Positions 55,610 through 63,849 of a stretch of 64,000 bases of DNA are shown piece by piece. Location: positions 682,001 to 746,000 of the forward strand of contig JAYQKE010000015.1 of assembly GCA_038142525.1 (NCBI GenBank), in the 5' to 3' direction. The DNA is from CAJQHK01 sp038142525 (GTDB lineage: Bacteria; Pseudomonadota; Alphaproteobacteria; Rickettsiales; UBA1997). The notes under the pieces were generated by a model, which did no database searches, had not been told where the DNA came from, and saw nothing but the letters and a program-made list of their open reading frames with translations. The translations under genes were made by a program, and so were the position numbers. Each line of letters begins with the position of its first letter. Position 1 is the stretch's first letter.

Positions 55610-56752
55610 ATGTTAATCGATTCTATCTTTGGACCAAAATTTAAAAAATATCAAATAGGTAATATTGTTAAACTTGCCAAAGATAATGATTTGTTTCTTG
55701 ATTGTGGTAAAAAGATTTCAAATTTCAATATTGCTTATCAAACTTATGGTAAATTAAATAAGGATAAATCTAACGCTATTCTTATTTGTCATGCTTTTAC
55801 TGGTGATCAATATGTGGCGTCGGATAATCCCATAACTGGTAAAAAAGGCTGGTGGCATGAGTTAGTTGCTGAGGGTAAATCTATTGATACAAGTAAATAT
55901 TTTGTTATTTGCTCGAATGTTATTGGTGGTTGTATGGGATCTTTTGGGCCGAAGGATATCAATCCTGAAGATGGCAAAATTTATGGTGCTAATTTTCCAA
56001 TTATCACTATTGCTGATATGGTTAAAGCGCAAAAATTATTAATTGAGCATTTTGGAATTGAAAAATTATTCTCAGTAATTGGCGGTTCCATGGGCGGTTT
56101 TCAAGCACTTGAGTGGGCAGCATCTTTTCCCGAAATGGTCAGATCTATTATTGCTCTTGCTACTTCTTTTCGTCATAATGTAGAAAATATTGCCTTTAAT
56201 GAAATTGGTCGTAAGGCAATTATGGCTGATTCTAACTGGCAAGCTGGTGGTTATTTGGAGAAAAAAACTTTTCCTGAAAAAGGTTTGGCAGTTGCTCGAA
56301 TGGCTGCACATATTACTTACATGTCAAAGGAATCTTTACAGAGAAAATTTGGTAGAAATTTGCAGGAGAAAAGGGAGCTTTCTTACCAATTTGATATTGA
56401 TTTTCAAATTGAAAGCTATTTAGATCATCAGGGTAGTTCTTTTATTTCTCGCTATGATCCAAATTCTTATCTTTTTATTTCAAAAGCTATGGATTATTTT
56501 GATTTGGAAGAGGATAGGGGGCAGGATTTAACGGAAATTTTTGCAAATTCTAAGATCAAATTTTGTCTTATTAGCTTTTCTGATGATTGGCTTTTTCCGC
56601 CGTCAGAATTGCAAATCCTATCGCAAAAATTAAATATTGCTGGGCTTAATGTTAGCTATGTTAATATTGCAAGTTGTCATGGTCATGACTCATTTTTAGT
56701 AGAAAATGAAGCCATGGAAAGGACGATAAAAGGGTTTTTAGAAAATAATTAA
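55610..56752 (+). CDS. metX: Homoserine O-acetyltransferase (MetX type)
   Basis: Alpha/beta hydrolase that acylates homoserine for methionine synthesis. 380 aa. NAILICHAFTGDQYVA, WWHELVAEGKSIDT, nucleophile Ser in VIGGSMGGFQALEWA, catalytic Asp in SFSDDWLFPP, and His in IASCHGHDSFLVEN. Acetyl versus succinyl specificity is not certain from sequence. Intact. It is followed by a small unknown gene and then metW, its usual partner. Confidence 0.95.
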   Translation: MLIDSIFGPKFKKYQIGNIVKLAKDNDLFLDCGKKISNFNIAYQTYGKLNKDKSNAILICHAFTGDQYVASDNPITGKKGWWHELVAEGKSIDTSKYFVICSNVIGGCMGSFGPKDINPEDGKIYGANFPIITIADMVKAQKLLIEHFGIEKLFSVIGGSMGGFQALEWAASFPEMVRSIIALATSFRHNVENIAFNEIGRKAIMADSNWQAGGYLEKKTFPEKGLAVARMAAHITYMSKESLQRKFGRNLQEKRELSYQFDIDFQIESYLDHQGSSFISRYDPNSYLFISKAMDYFDLEEDRGQDLTEIFANSKIKFCLISFSDDWLFPPSELQILSQKLNIAGLNVSYVNIASCHGHDSFLVENEAMERTIKGFLENN

Positions 56753-56762
56753 TTTATTAGAT

Positions 56763-57218
56763 ATGCCAGAACAGATAAGTTTTAAAGTAATAAAAGAAGG
56801 AGGGCAAAATCGATTTTTAAAGGTGAAGCATGGTGAGGAAGAGAAAGAGATAGATCTTAAAGGAAAAGAAATGGATGCTCTAAAAGGTGAAATTGTAGGA
56901 ATCTTTAGGTTAGAAAAAGATAAAGTATTATTTAAAGATGTTAATGGTGAATTTTGCTATGACATCCCTTGTCAGGAAGTTGCCTTTGAAGGTTTGGATG
57001 TTGTTTTCGATCAGCCAGAAAATGATAATTTTCCTAGACAAACCTCCAAAGCTGATTCCTCTTATAGAGTAATGCCAGCGGATGTTTCTACTCCTAGTTC
57101 GAGCCTTCAAGGAGAGGTTTCAGCTGAACATGTTGAATCAAGCCTTGAAGTAGAGTTTTCGCCTAAACATGCTGCATCTTCTGCTGGTAATAAATCTAAA
57201 TCATGTGGTATATCATGA
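56763..57218 (+). CDS. Hypothetical protein between metX and metW, 151 aa
   Basis: ATG 56763, eleven bases after metX. An ordered N-terminal 80 residues (ISFKVIKEGGQNRFLKVKHG; KVLFKDVNGEFCYDIPCQEV; FEGLDVVFDQPE) looks like a small beta-rich domain. A disordered Ser/Glu/Ala tail follows with two related segments (SSLQGEVSAEHVESS; SSLEVEFSPKHAASS). The pattern KD...YDI...A.EGLDVVF resembles KDDTYYDINDDI...AEDVSLTIV of the LRR protein's N-terminal domain. It shares ATGA with metW, so it is translated from the same mRNA. Not part of known met operons. Confidence 0.6.
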   Translation: MPEQISFKVIKEGGQNRFLKVKHGEEEKEIDLKGKEMDALKGEIVGIFRLEKDKVLFKDVNGEFCYDIPCQEVAFEGLDVVFDQPENDNFPRQTSKADSSYRVMPADVSTPSSSLQGEVSAEHVESSLEVEFSPKHAASSAGNKSKSCGIS

Positions 57219-57921
57219 ATATTCGTTCTGATTTTAGACTCATTGCTAATCTTATTGAAAATGATTCAAAGGTTCTTGATATTGGTTGCGGTGATGGGGA
57301 ATTGTTGCAATATTTAAAGAAGGAAAAAAATATTGATGTTAGGGGTTAGAAATTTCACAGGAATCGGTTTCCAAGGCAATCTCTCGGGGTATTTCTGCTA
57401 TTCAGGGTGATTGTGAGAAGGATTTACATAATTATCCTGATAATCATTTTGATTATGTTATTTTAAGTCAGACTTTGCAGGCCCTAAAAGATCCAAAATC
57501 ATCAATAGAAGAGATGCTTAGAATTGCTAAATTTGCTATTATTTCTTTTCCAAATTTCGCTCATTTTCAAAATAGGTTTCAGCTATTTTTTGGCGGTAAA
57601 ATGCCAGTTAGAAAGTCCATTCCTTATCAATGGTATGATACGCCAAATATTCATTTTTGCACTATTAAGGATTTTGAGAATTTATGTCACCAGATGAATA
57701 TTGCCATTAAAAGAAGGACCTATCTTAGTAGTAAGAATCGAGTAATTTACAGTATGATTAAAAGAATTTTTGCTAATTTTTTTGCTGAATATGGTATTTT
57801 TCTCATTTCTAAAGATTTAGCGCCACAAAACTCTAATGAAATTGTGATGAAAAAGAAGAAAGTGGCTACAAATTTATCTTTAGCTCCTTCTTTTATGAGT
57901 AATAGAAATTCCCGCTCATAA
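57215..57921 (+). CDS. metW: MetW methyltransferase-like protein, one frameshift
   Basis: MetW is a SAM-methyltransferase-fold protein that supports MetX. ATG 57215 reads RSDFRLIANLIENDSKVLDI then GCGDGELLQYL (SAM loop) and NIDVRG before TAG. A base is missing at about 57344-57350 (GGGGTTAGAA); adding one gives RGLEISQESVSKAISRGISA, IQGDCEKDLHNYPDNHFDYV, ILSQTLQALKDP and the C-terminal half (NFAHFQNRFQLFFGGKMPV; PYQWYDTPNIHFCTIKDF). Restored length about 235 aa, with a basic C-terminal extension. The order metX-unknown-metW is unusual. Confidence 0.85.
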
Positions 57922-57940
57922 GGCACCTAGAAAATAAATA

Positions 57941-59034
57941 ATGGAAATCCCAGACATCATCAAAGAAATTACAAAATATTTAGAAATTATTACTAAAGTT
58001 TTTAATTTAGAAAAATCGCAAGAGGAATTAACAAAGTTGGAAAAAATAACTTTAGAAGAAAATTTTTGGAATAAAGATGATGCTAATAAAATTATGCGAG
58101 AAAAAGACTGAAATTTCTGATAAAATTTCTAATTTTAAAAATTTACTACAAGAATTTACTGATAATAAGGAGCTATTTGAGATGGCTCAATCTGAAAATG
58201 ATAGGGATTTACTAAAAGATGTAGAAAAATCTTTGACAGAGCTTAGTCAAAAATTAGCTAAATTGAAAATTGAATATCTTTTTTCTGGTGAAAATGATGC
58301 TAATGATTGTTTTTTGGAAATTAATACTGGGGTTGGTGGTAATGATGCGGCGGATTTTTCAGATATCTTTGCTTCGAATGTATCTTAGATGGGCGGAAAC
58401 TCATGATTTTAAAGCTAATATTGTTAGCTATTTAGAGGGTGAAGAGGCGGGCATAAAATCGGCCTGTATTAAAATTTCTGGTAAAAATGCTTTCGGTTGG
58501 TGTCGCGGTGAGGCTGGAATTCATCGTTTAGTTCGAATTTCTCCATTTAATGCTAGTGGCAAAAGACAAACAAGTTTTTCTTCTATTTGGGTTTATCCTG
58601 TTGCTGATGAAAAAATAGAGATTGAAATAGATGATAAGGATCTTCGCATTGATACTTACCGAGCCAGTGGTGCTGGTGGTCAACATGTAAATAAGACGGA
58701 TTCGGCAGTAAGAATTACACATTTACCAAGCAATATTGTGGTGCAATGTCAAAATGATCGTTCGCAATTAAAAAATAGGGCAGAAGCCATGAAAATGCTA
58801 AAATCTCGTCTTTTTGAGTTGGAAATGCGTAAAAAACAAGAAGAGAAAGACCGGATGAATCAAACCAAAACGGATAATAGTTGGGGTCATCAAATTCGTT
58901 CCTATGTTATGCACCCCTATCAAATGGTTAAGGATCTTAGAACTGGCTATGAAATTAAAAATTGTCAAAAGGTTTTAGATGGTGAATTGGATAGATTTAT
59001 CGAAGCCTTTTTGTTATTATCCCTTGATAATTAA
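57941..59034 (+). CDS. prfB: Peptide chain release factor 2, two frameshifts
   Basis: RF2 ends translation at UAA and UGA, so UGA is a stop in this organism. From ATG 57941: MEIPDIIKEITKYLEIITKV to NKIMREK. A surplus A in the A5 run at 58101-58105, then KTEISDKISNFKNLL to GGNDAADFSDI. A surplus T at CTTTGC (58368-58372), then LLRMYLRWAETHDF, RLVRISPFNASGKRQ (the SPF stop-reading motif) and YRASGAGGQHVNKTD (GGQ). Restored 363 aa. The classical CUU-UGA-C autoregulatory site near codon 26 is absent here; the breaks are elsewhere. RF2 is essential, so real loss is very unlikely. Confidence 0.93.
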
Positions 59035-59069
59035 GGGATTTGGAGTGTTGTGGGAGAAAACAAAAATTT

Positions 59070-59095
59070 TGTGCTCCTAGGAGCACATTTTTTTT
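59070..59095. terminator. Palindromic terminator-like repeat, copy 2
   Basis: TGTGCTCCTAGGAGCACA at 59070-59087, followed by eight T. Same as copy 1 at 4873. Here it lies 36 bases after the prfB stop and before hemW, the right place for a rho-independent terminator of the metX-metW-prfB run. Confidence 0.8.
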
Positions 59096-59104
59096 AATTA
59101 ATAA

Positions 59105-60258
59105 ATGACAGATCTACATCTTTACATTCATTACCCGTTTTGCCTATCAAAATGCCCATATTGCGACTTTAATTCTCACACTAAGAATAATATTGCAGAG
59201 GAAAGATTTTTGAGTGGATATTTTACTGAAATGGATTTTTTTGCTCAAAAAATTGGTCAGAGAAAAATAAAAACTATTTTTTTTGGTGGTGGTACGCCAT
59301 CTCTTATGAATCCTTATTTTTTAGAAAAAATTATTGCTAAAATTTCCAATTTATGGCAAATTGACAAGAATTGTGAAATTACTTTAGAGGCCAATCCTAC
59401 ATCATTTGAAGCTCAAAAATTTCAAGATTTTAAAAGATCTGGAATTAATCGTATTTCCCTTGGAATTCAATCTTTAAATGATGCTGATTTAAAATTTTTG
59501 GGGCGAAATCATAGTGCTTCTGAGGCCATAAAAACCATAAAAACTACTGCCAAAATTTTTGATAATTTTTCTTTTGATTTATTTATTGTCGCCCCGATCA
59601 AACAATAAAAGATTGGCAAATTGAGTTACAACAGGCCTTGGATTTTCAAACTAAACATCTTTCTCTTTATCAATTAACCATTGAAAAAGGTACAAAATTT
59701 TACAAACAGCATCAAGAGGGTAATTTTATCATGCCAAAAGATGATCTTGCCGCTAAATTTTATGAAAAGACTGGTGAAATTATGGCTAAAAATGCTTTTA
59801 TTGCTTATGAAATTTCAAATTATGCTAAAAAGGGCTATGAATCAAAGCATAATTTGGCTTATTGGCAATCAAAGGAATATCTTGGTATTGGTGCTGGCGC
59901 TCATAGTAGGATAAATTTTGACAATGCTCGAAATGCTTTACAGATGCTTTCTTTACCTGAAAAATGGCTTGAAAAGGTTGAAAAGACTGGCTTCGGAATA
60001 CAAAAACAGGAAGAAATAAGGGGTCAGGAATTTTTTGAAGAATTTTTATTGATGGGTTTAAGGCTAAAAGAGGGAATAAAAAATCAGGAATTTTTAAGAA
60101 ATTTTGGCAAAAATATTCTTGATTTGCTTAAAATTAATGATTTAAAACCCTTAATTAAGGAAAATCTATTGCTTTGTGATGCAGATCATATCAAAATTAC
60201 CAAAAAGGGCAGATTATTAACTAATCAAGTGATATTTGAGATTCTTAAAAATTTATGA
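59105..60258 (+). CDS. hemW: HemW-type radical SAM heme chaperone, one frameshift
   Basis: The cluster motif is CLSKCPYCDFNSH (CxxxCxxC plus downstream aromatic), then FFGGGTPSLMNPY and GINRISLGIQSLNDADLKFL. The frame is lost after FSFDLFIV at about 59588-59596 (ATTGTCGCC). Restoring a G gives FIGRPDQTIKDWQIELQQAL, then LSLYQLTIEKGTKFY, NYAKKGYESKHNLAYWQSKE and the C-terminal HemN domain. About 384 aa. Formerly called HemN-like; the short form binds heme rather than oxidising coproporphyrinogen. The stop overlaps rlmN (ATGA). Confidence 0.9.
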
Positions 60259-61302
60259 TTTTAGAAAATGGTAAAATCTGGCTTATGGATCTAACTTTTT
60301 TGCAGTTAGAAGATGAGATGGTTAGATTTGGAGAAAAAAAATTTCGGGCAGGGCAAATTTGGAATTGGCTTTATGTTAAGGGCGTTAAATCTTTTGATCA
60401 AATGTCTAATATTTCTAAAGATGTTCGGCAAAAATTGCATGAGGCTTATGATATTTCTCGTCTAAAAATTTCTTCCGATAATCTTTCAAAAGATGGTACC
60501 AGAAAATGGTTGGTAAAACTTTATGATAATCGTGAAATTGAAATGGTTTTCATACCAGAGGGGGATCGTGGTACTTTATGCATTTCTTCTCAGGTTGGTT
60601 GTATTTTGACTTGTAAATTTTGTCATACTGGTACGCAAAAATTTACTCGAAATTTAACAATTGGCGAAATTACCGGGCAATATTTATTAGCTAAGGATTT
60701 GCTTGATGATTGGTCTGGCGATAATGAAAAACGCAATATTCTTCCATTGTCTATATGGGAATGGGAGAGCCCTTTTTAATTATGAAAATGTTAAAAAATC
60801 GGTAGAAATTCTTAATTCCAAAGCTGGGCTGAATTTTTCTAAAAGGAAAATTACTATTTCAACTTCTGGTATTGTGCCGCAAATTAAAGATTTTGCTCAT
60901 GATATTAAAACTGTTCTGGCAATTTCTTTACATGCGACGGATGATGCTACTCGTAGTAAAATTATGCCACTTAATAATAAATATCCTCTTATTGAATTAA
61001 TGGTCGCTTGCCGTTATTATGTTCAGGAAAATCCTACAGCCAGAATTACTTTTGAATATGTTATGCTTGATGGTATTAATGATTCTGAAGATCAGGCTTT
61101 AGGTTTGGTAAAATTAGTCAAAAAATATCGATTGCCAGTTTTGATTAATATTATTCCTTTTAATCCTTGGAAAAATTCGCCCTATCTGCCATCTAGCCGT
61201 AATAAAATTATGAAATTTGGCAATATTATTAAAAAATCTGGTATTAAAGTGACCATTCGCAAAACCAAAGGGCAAGATGTTATGGTGCTTGCGGTCAGTT
61301 GA
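60255..61302 (+). CDS. rlmN: 23S rRNA/tRNA adenine-C2 methyltransferase RlmN, two frameshifts
   Basis: Radical SAM enzyme with CILTCKFCHTGTQKFTRNLT as CxxxCxxC cluster motif. The frame breaks near 60740-60752 (missing base after AATATTCTT; the true reading has IVYMGMGEP) and again near 60770-60777 (CCCTTTTT; true PLFNYENV). It then continues LNSKAGLNFSKRKITISTSG, LAISLHATDDATRSKIMPLN and the catalytic Cys region IRKTKGQDVM. Here the resolving-Cys position is in the C-terminal TIRKTKGQD segment; a Cys expected near GxDIxAACGQL is not visible because the protein ends VMVLAVS. Restored length about 349 aa, with the C-terminus probably changed or truncated. Confidence 0.88.
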
Positions 61303-61325
61303 AGTCAGAGATGGGAAATAATTGA

Positions 61326-61665
61326 TTTCAGAGGTTCCTTTTAAATTAAGTAACATAAAGTTAACTTTCATTTATGGAACCTCTGAAAAACTAAAAATTG
61401 GAATTTTTAGAGCATTTTTTAGCAGAAATTCTGTTTCTTTTTGGTGCAATATGGACATATTGTGCCATAAAAAACTAAATTTATGCTAAAAAAGGGTCAA
61501 AAAGATCAATTTTGCTAAATTGTAAAAACCACTACTTGATCTGACAGAAAGCGTAATTTCAAGAAGTAATTTTTCTTTTATTAAAGTAAGAATATTTGGC
61601 TCATACAAAATTCAAAAATTAAGAATAAGGGGGCTTGGTATATTCTTCAAGATGCGCCGTTCTTA
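61326..61665. repeat. Mobile-element debris: right end, truncated MITE and a gene remnant
   Basis: 61326-61338 is a lone right end (TTTCAGAGGTTCC). 61376 to about 61527 is a copy of the 170-bp MITE (starting GGAACCTCTGAAAAACTAAA) that has lost its right end. From about 61536 to 61660 a short open stretch reads LTESVISRSNFSFIKVRIFG then SYKIQKLRIRGLGIFFKMRR and stop. It lacks a start codon and is probably the tail of a deleted gene of unknown type. Confidence 0.65.
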
Positions 61666-62104
61666 AGGAACCTCTGATTTTCCTATTTAATTTTGTCTAT
61701 TTTTTCATTTTTCAGAAAAAATTTTTATAATTTGGATAAAGATTGCTAATTTTGTTAAAAATTAACAATCTTTATCCAAATTTAGGCATTATTTGTGGTA
61801 ATTTCTCTAGTTTCTTGTCTAATTTTACCATTTTTGGCTAAATTAGACACATTTATCCCTTGTTACGCTGTATTTGGTAGTATTTTTCTAACCATATAGA
61901 GATTAGCAAGGGATGATAGCATTTGTAATTGATTAGTATTCTTTTGTAAACCATTATATCTAACCTTTCTATAGCCCCAAAGATGCTTTATAATTTGAAA
62001 TGGATGTTCAACTTTAGCTCGAACTGATGAAAATTGTTTATTCCTCTTTTTTTGCTTATTTGAAAGTTTTTTGTTAGATTTAGCTCTATTGGTTATACCA
62101 TAAA
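61666..62104 (-). mobile_element. Truncated second copy of the IS5-type element
   Basis: Begins with GGAACCTCTGATTTTCC and matches 30142-30580 almost base for base. This covers the left end, the internal hairpin, and the last part of the transposase gene (C-terminal about 80 codons from the stop). It stops at ATACCATAAA, where the IS1634-like element begins. The clean break shows that the second IS inserted into this one, or that the two recombined. Confidence 0.9.
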
Positions 62105-63409
62105 CTTAAATTCCCATATCTTTACCCACGATAGTCCTTAAAAAAACATTAATCTAAGCAAATAAAAGCTTGCAACCGACTTTTTAGTTCTATATACTCG
62201 TGCCTATTATTAATTCTTTACTCACGATTATGAGCTATATCAGATACAAAAAAGTTGGAGACAGGGAATATGCATATGAAATAACGGCCTATTGGGATAA
62301 AAAGAAACAACATTCCAAAAAGACAGCAAATATCTTGGAATTGTCCTAGATAAAGAAGCTGGAATATTTCAGGAGGTAAAAAGAAGAAAGAGAGATTTAA
62401 ATGGAAAAGTTATTTCCAATCCAAAAAGGGTTATGGCACAACCATTTAAGGAGAGGGAAATTGTATCTTTTGGTAGTGGCTACTTAACCAAGAAACTAAT
62501 TGATGAAGATGATGTTGGAAAAATCTTTGCAGACTTACTGCCTCATGTAAAGCTTAAAACATTAAAAAGCTTACTATCCTATCGTCTCATCAATGGATCT
62601 GCAATGTATTTAGCTAATGATTGGTATGAAGGCGATATATCTAAACATTTATTTCCAGGCTCTTCTATGAGCTCACAAGCTATCAGTAATTTCCTAAAAG
62701 AACTGGGAAGTGAAAAGCTTCAAAAAGACTTTTTTAGAAAATATCTTCCTATCGCAACAAAAGACAGCAAAGAAGGTCTAATAGTAGATGGAAGTAGCAT
62801 GCCAAATGAAATCAATACTCCAATTAATGAGTTTGGCTATAATAGTGGCTCTATTGATAGGCAGATAAAATTTATGTCAGTTGTTTCTGCCGATAACAAT
62901 CTACCTCTGTACTTTCGCTACAATGCAGGCAGTATAGCGGACATCTCAACACTCACAAATACTATCAAAGAACTTAAGGCTCATAACACTACAGCTAAAG
63001 CGGTACTGCTAGATGCGGGCTTTTATTCTAATGATAATATTGAATTATTACAAAAAAATAAGATCAATTTTATAATTAGACTTCCGTCTGGCAGAAAATT
63101 ATTCAAAGAAGTAATTGATAATGAAAAAATAGATCTGGCATCTAATGCAGTAAAAGTATCCAAAAAGAGAGTGGTATTTATTAAAGAAAAGGAGATTAAG
63201 CTAAACAAGAAGAAGACCTATGCCTATATTGTGCTTGATCAAAAGGCTGATTTAGTAAATAATTATTTATCTGAAAAAATAGATGATAAGCAAGATATTG
63301 ATAACGAGAAAATAGCTAAGGTCATAAATCAAAAGGGCCTGTTTGTAATAATATCTTCAAAGAAGCAGGAAACAGAAAATATCCTAAATTTATACTACAC
63401 CAGACAGAA
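62105..63409 (+). mobile_element. IS1634/IS4-like insertion sequence, right end lost
   Basis: Starts after the IS5 break with CTTAAATTCCCATATCTTTA. Carries a transposase frame from 62230. Its 3' part ends within the YYTRQ motif at about 63410, where the IS3 element begins. Right terminal repeat not present in the window. Confidence 0.65.
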
Positions 63410-63458
63410 ATGCCCCCTAAAATTCAGACCATTAATTTTTAAATTTCATAGACTATAA
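62230..63458 (+). pseudogene. IS1634/IS4-like transposase, frameshifted and C-terminally truncated
   Basis: ATG 62230 gives MSYIRYKKVGDREYAYEITA; one A is missing near 62325-62330, after which the frame restores KYLGIVLDKEAGIFQEVKRR. The main frame from 62433 has the DDE core: KEGLIVDGSSMPNEINTPIN (first Asp), AKAVLLDAGFYSNDNIELL (second Asp). The YxxR-type motif LNLYYTRQK is present, but the catalytic Glu region that normally follows is replaced by a random tail (CPLKFRPLIFKFHRL) from the IS3 junction. Not functional as it stands. Confidence 0.8.
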
Positions 63459-63540
63459 TTTCTTTAAATTTTGATTTGGAAGATGGAAAAATATGCTAAT
63501 ATTTTTTCATCTGTTAATTAAAAATTTAATTTAATAAATT

Positions 63541-63849
63541 ATGTCAAAAGAAATTAAAAAATATAATTCTGATTTTAAGTTTAAAGTTGTAATGAAATAT
63601 TTATCCGAAAATTATACAATTTATCAGATTTGTAGCGAATATGATATTGCTAAATCAACATTACATAAATGGGTTAAGCAGTTTAAAGCTAGCGGTAATG
63701 ATATATTTTCTGATTCTAAGTTATCTAAAGAAGAAAAATTAAGTAAAAAAGAACAAAAAAAGAAGGATAAAGAAATTGATAAATTATATAAGAAAATAGG
63801 TCAATTAACAATGGAAAGAGATTTCTTAAAAAAGTTTCTGGACAGTTAG
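63541..63849 (+). CDS. IS3-family transposase OrfA
   Basis: 102 aa. Helix-turn-helix of the IS3 type: YNSDFKFKVVMKYLSENYTI and YDIAKSTLHKWVKQFKASGN. A leucine-zipper-like coiled coil follows (KKDKEIDKLYKKIGQLTMER) ending DFLKKFLDS. The final codons contain the slippery sequence A AAA AAG at 63828-63834, read TTA AAA AAG in this frame. Confidence 0.92.
   Translation: MSKEIKKYNSDFKFKVVMKYLSENYTIYQICSEYDIAKSTLHKWVKQFKASGNDIFSDSKLSKEEKLSKKEQKKKDKEIDKLYKKIGQLTMERDFLKKFLDS

Noticed and set aside
57941..58080. Classical RF2 autoregulatory frameshift (CUU-UGA-C) in prfB
   Set aside because: The first 50 codons are open and carry no in-frame UGA near codon 26. The two breaks lie further downstream in different contexts.
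5354..61302. Alternative genetic code explaining the interrupted genes
   Set aside because: All three stops end frames, and the continuation is in a different frame in nearly every case. An RF2 gene with the SPF motif is present, so UGA is used as a stop.
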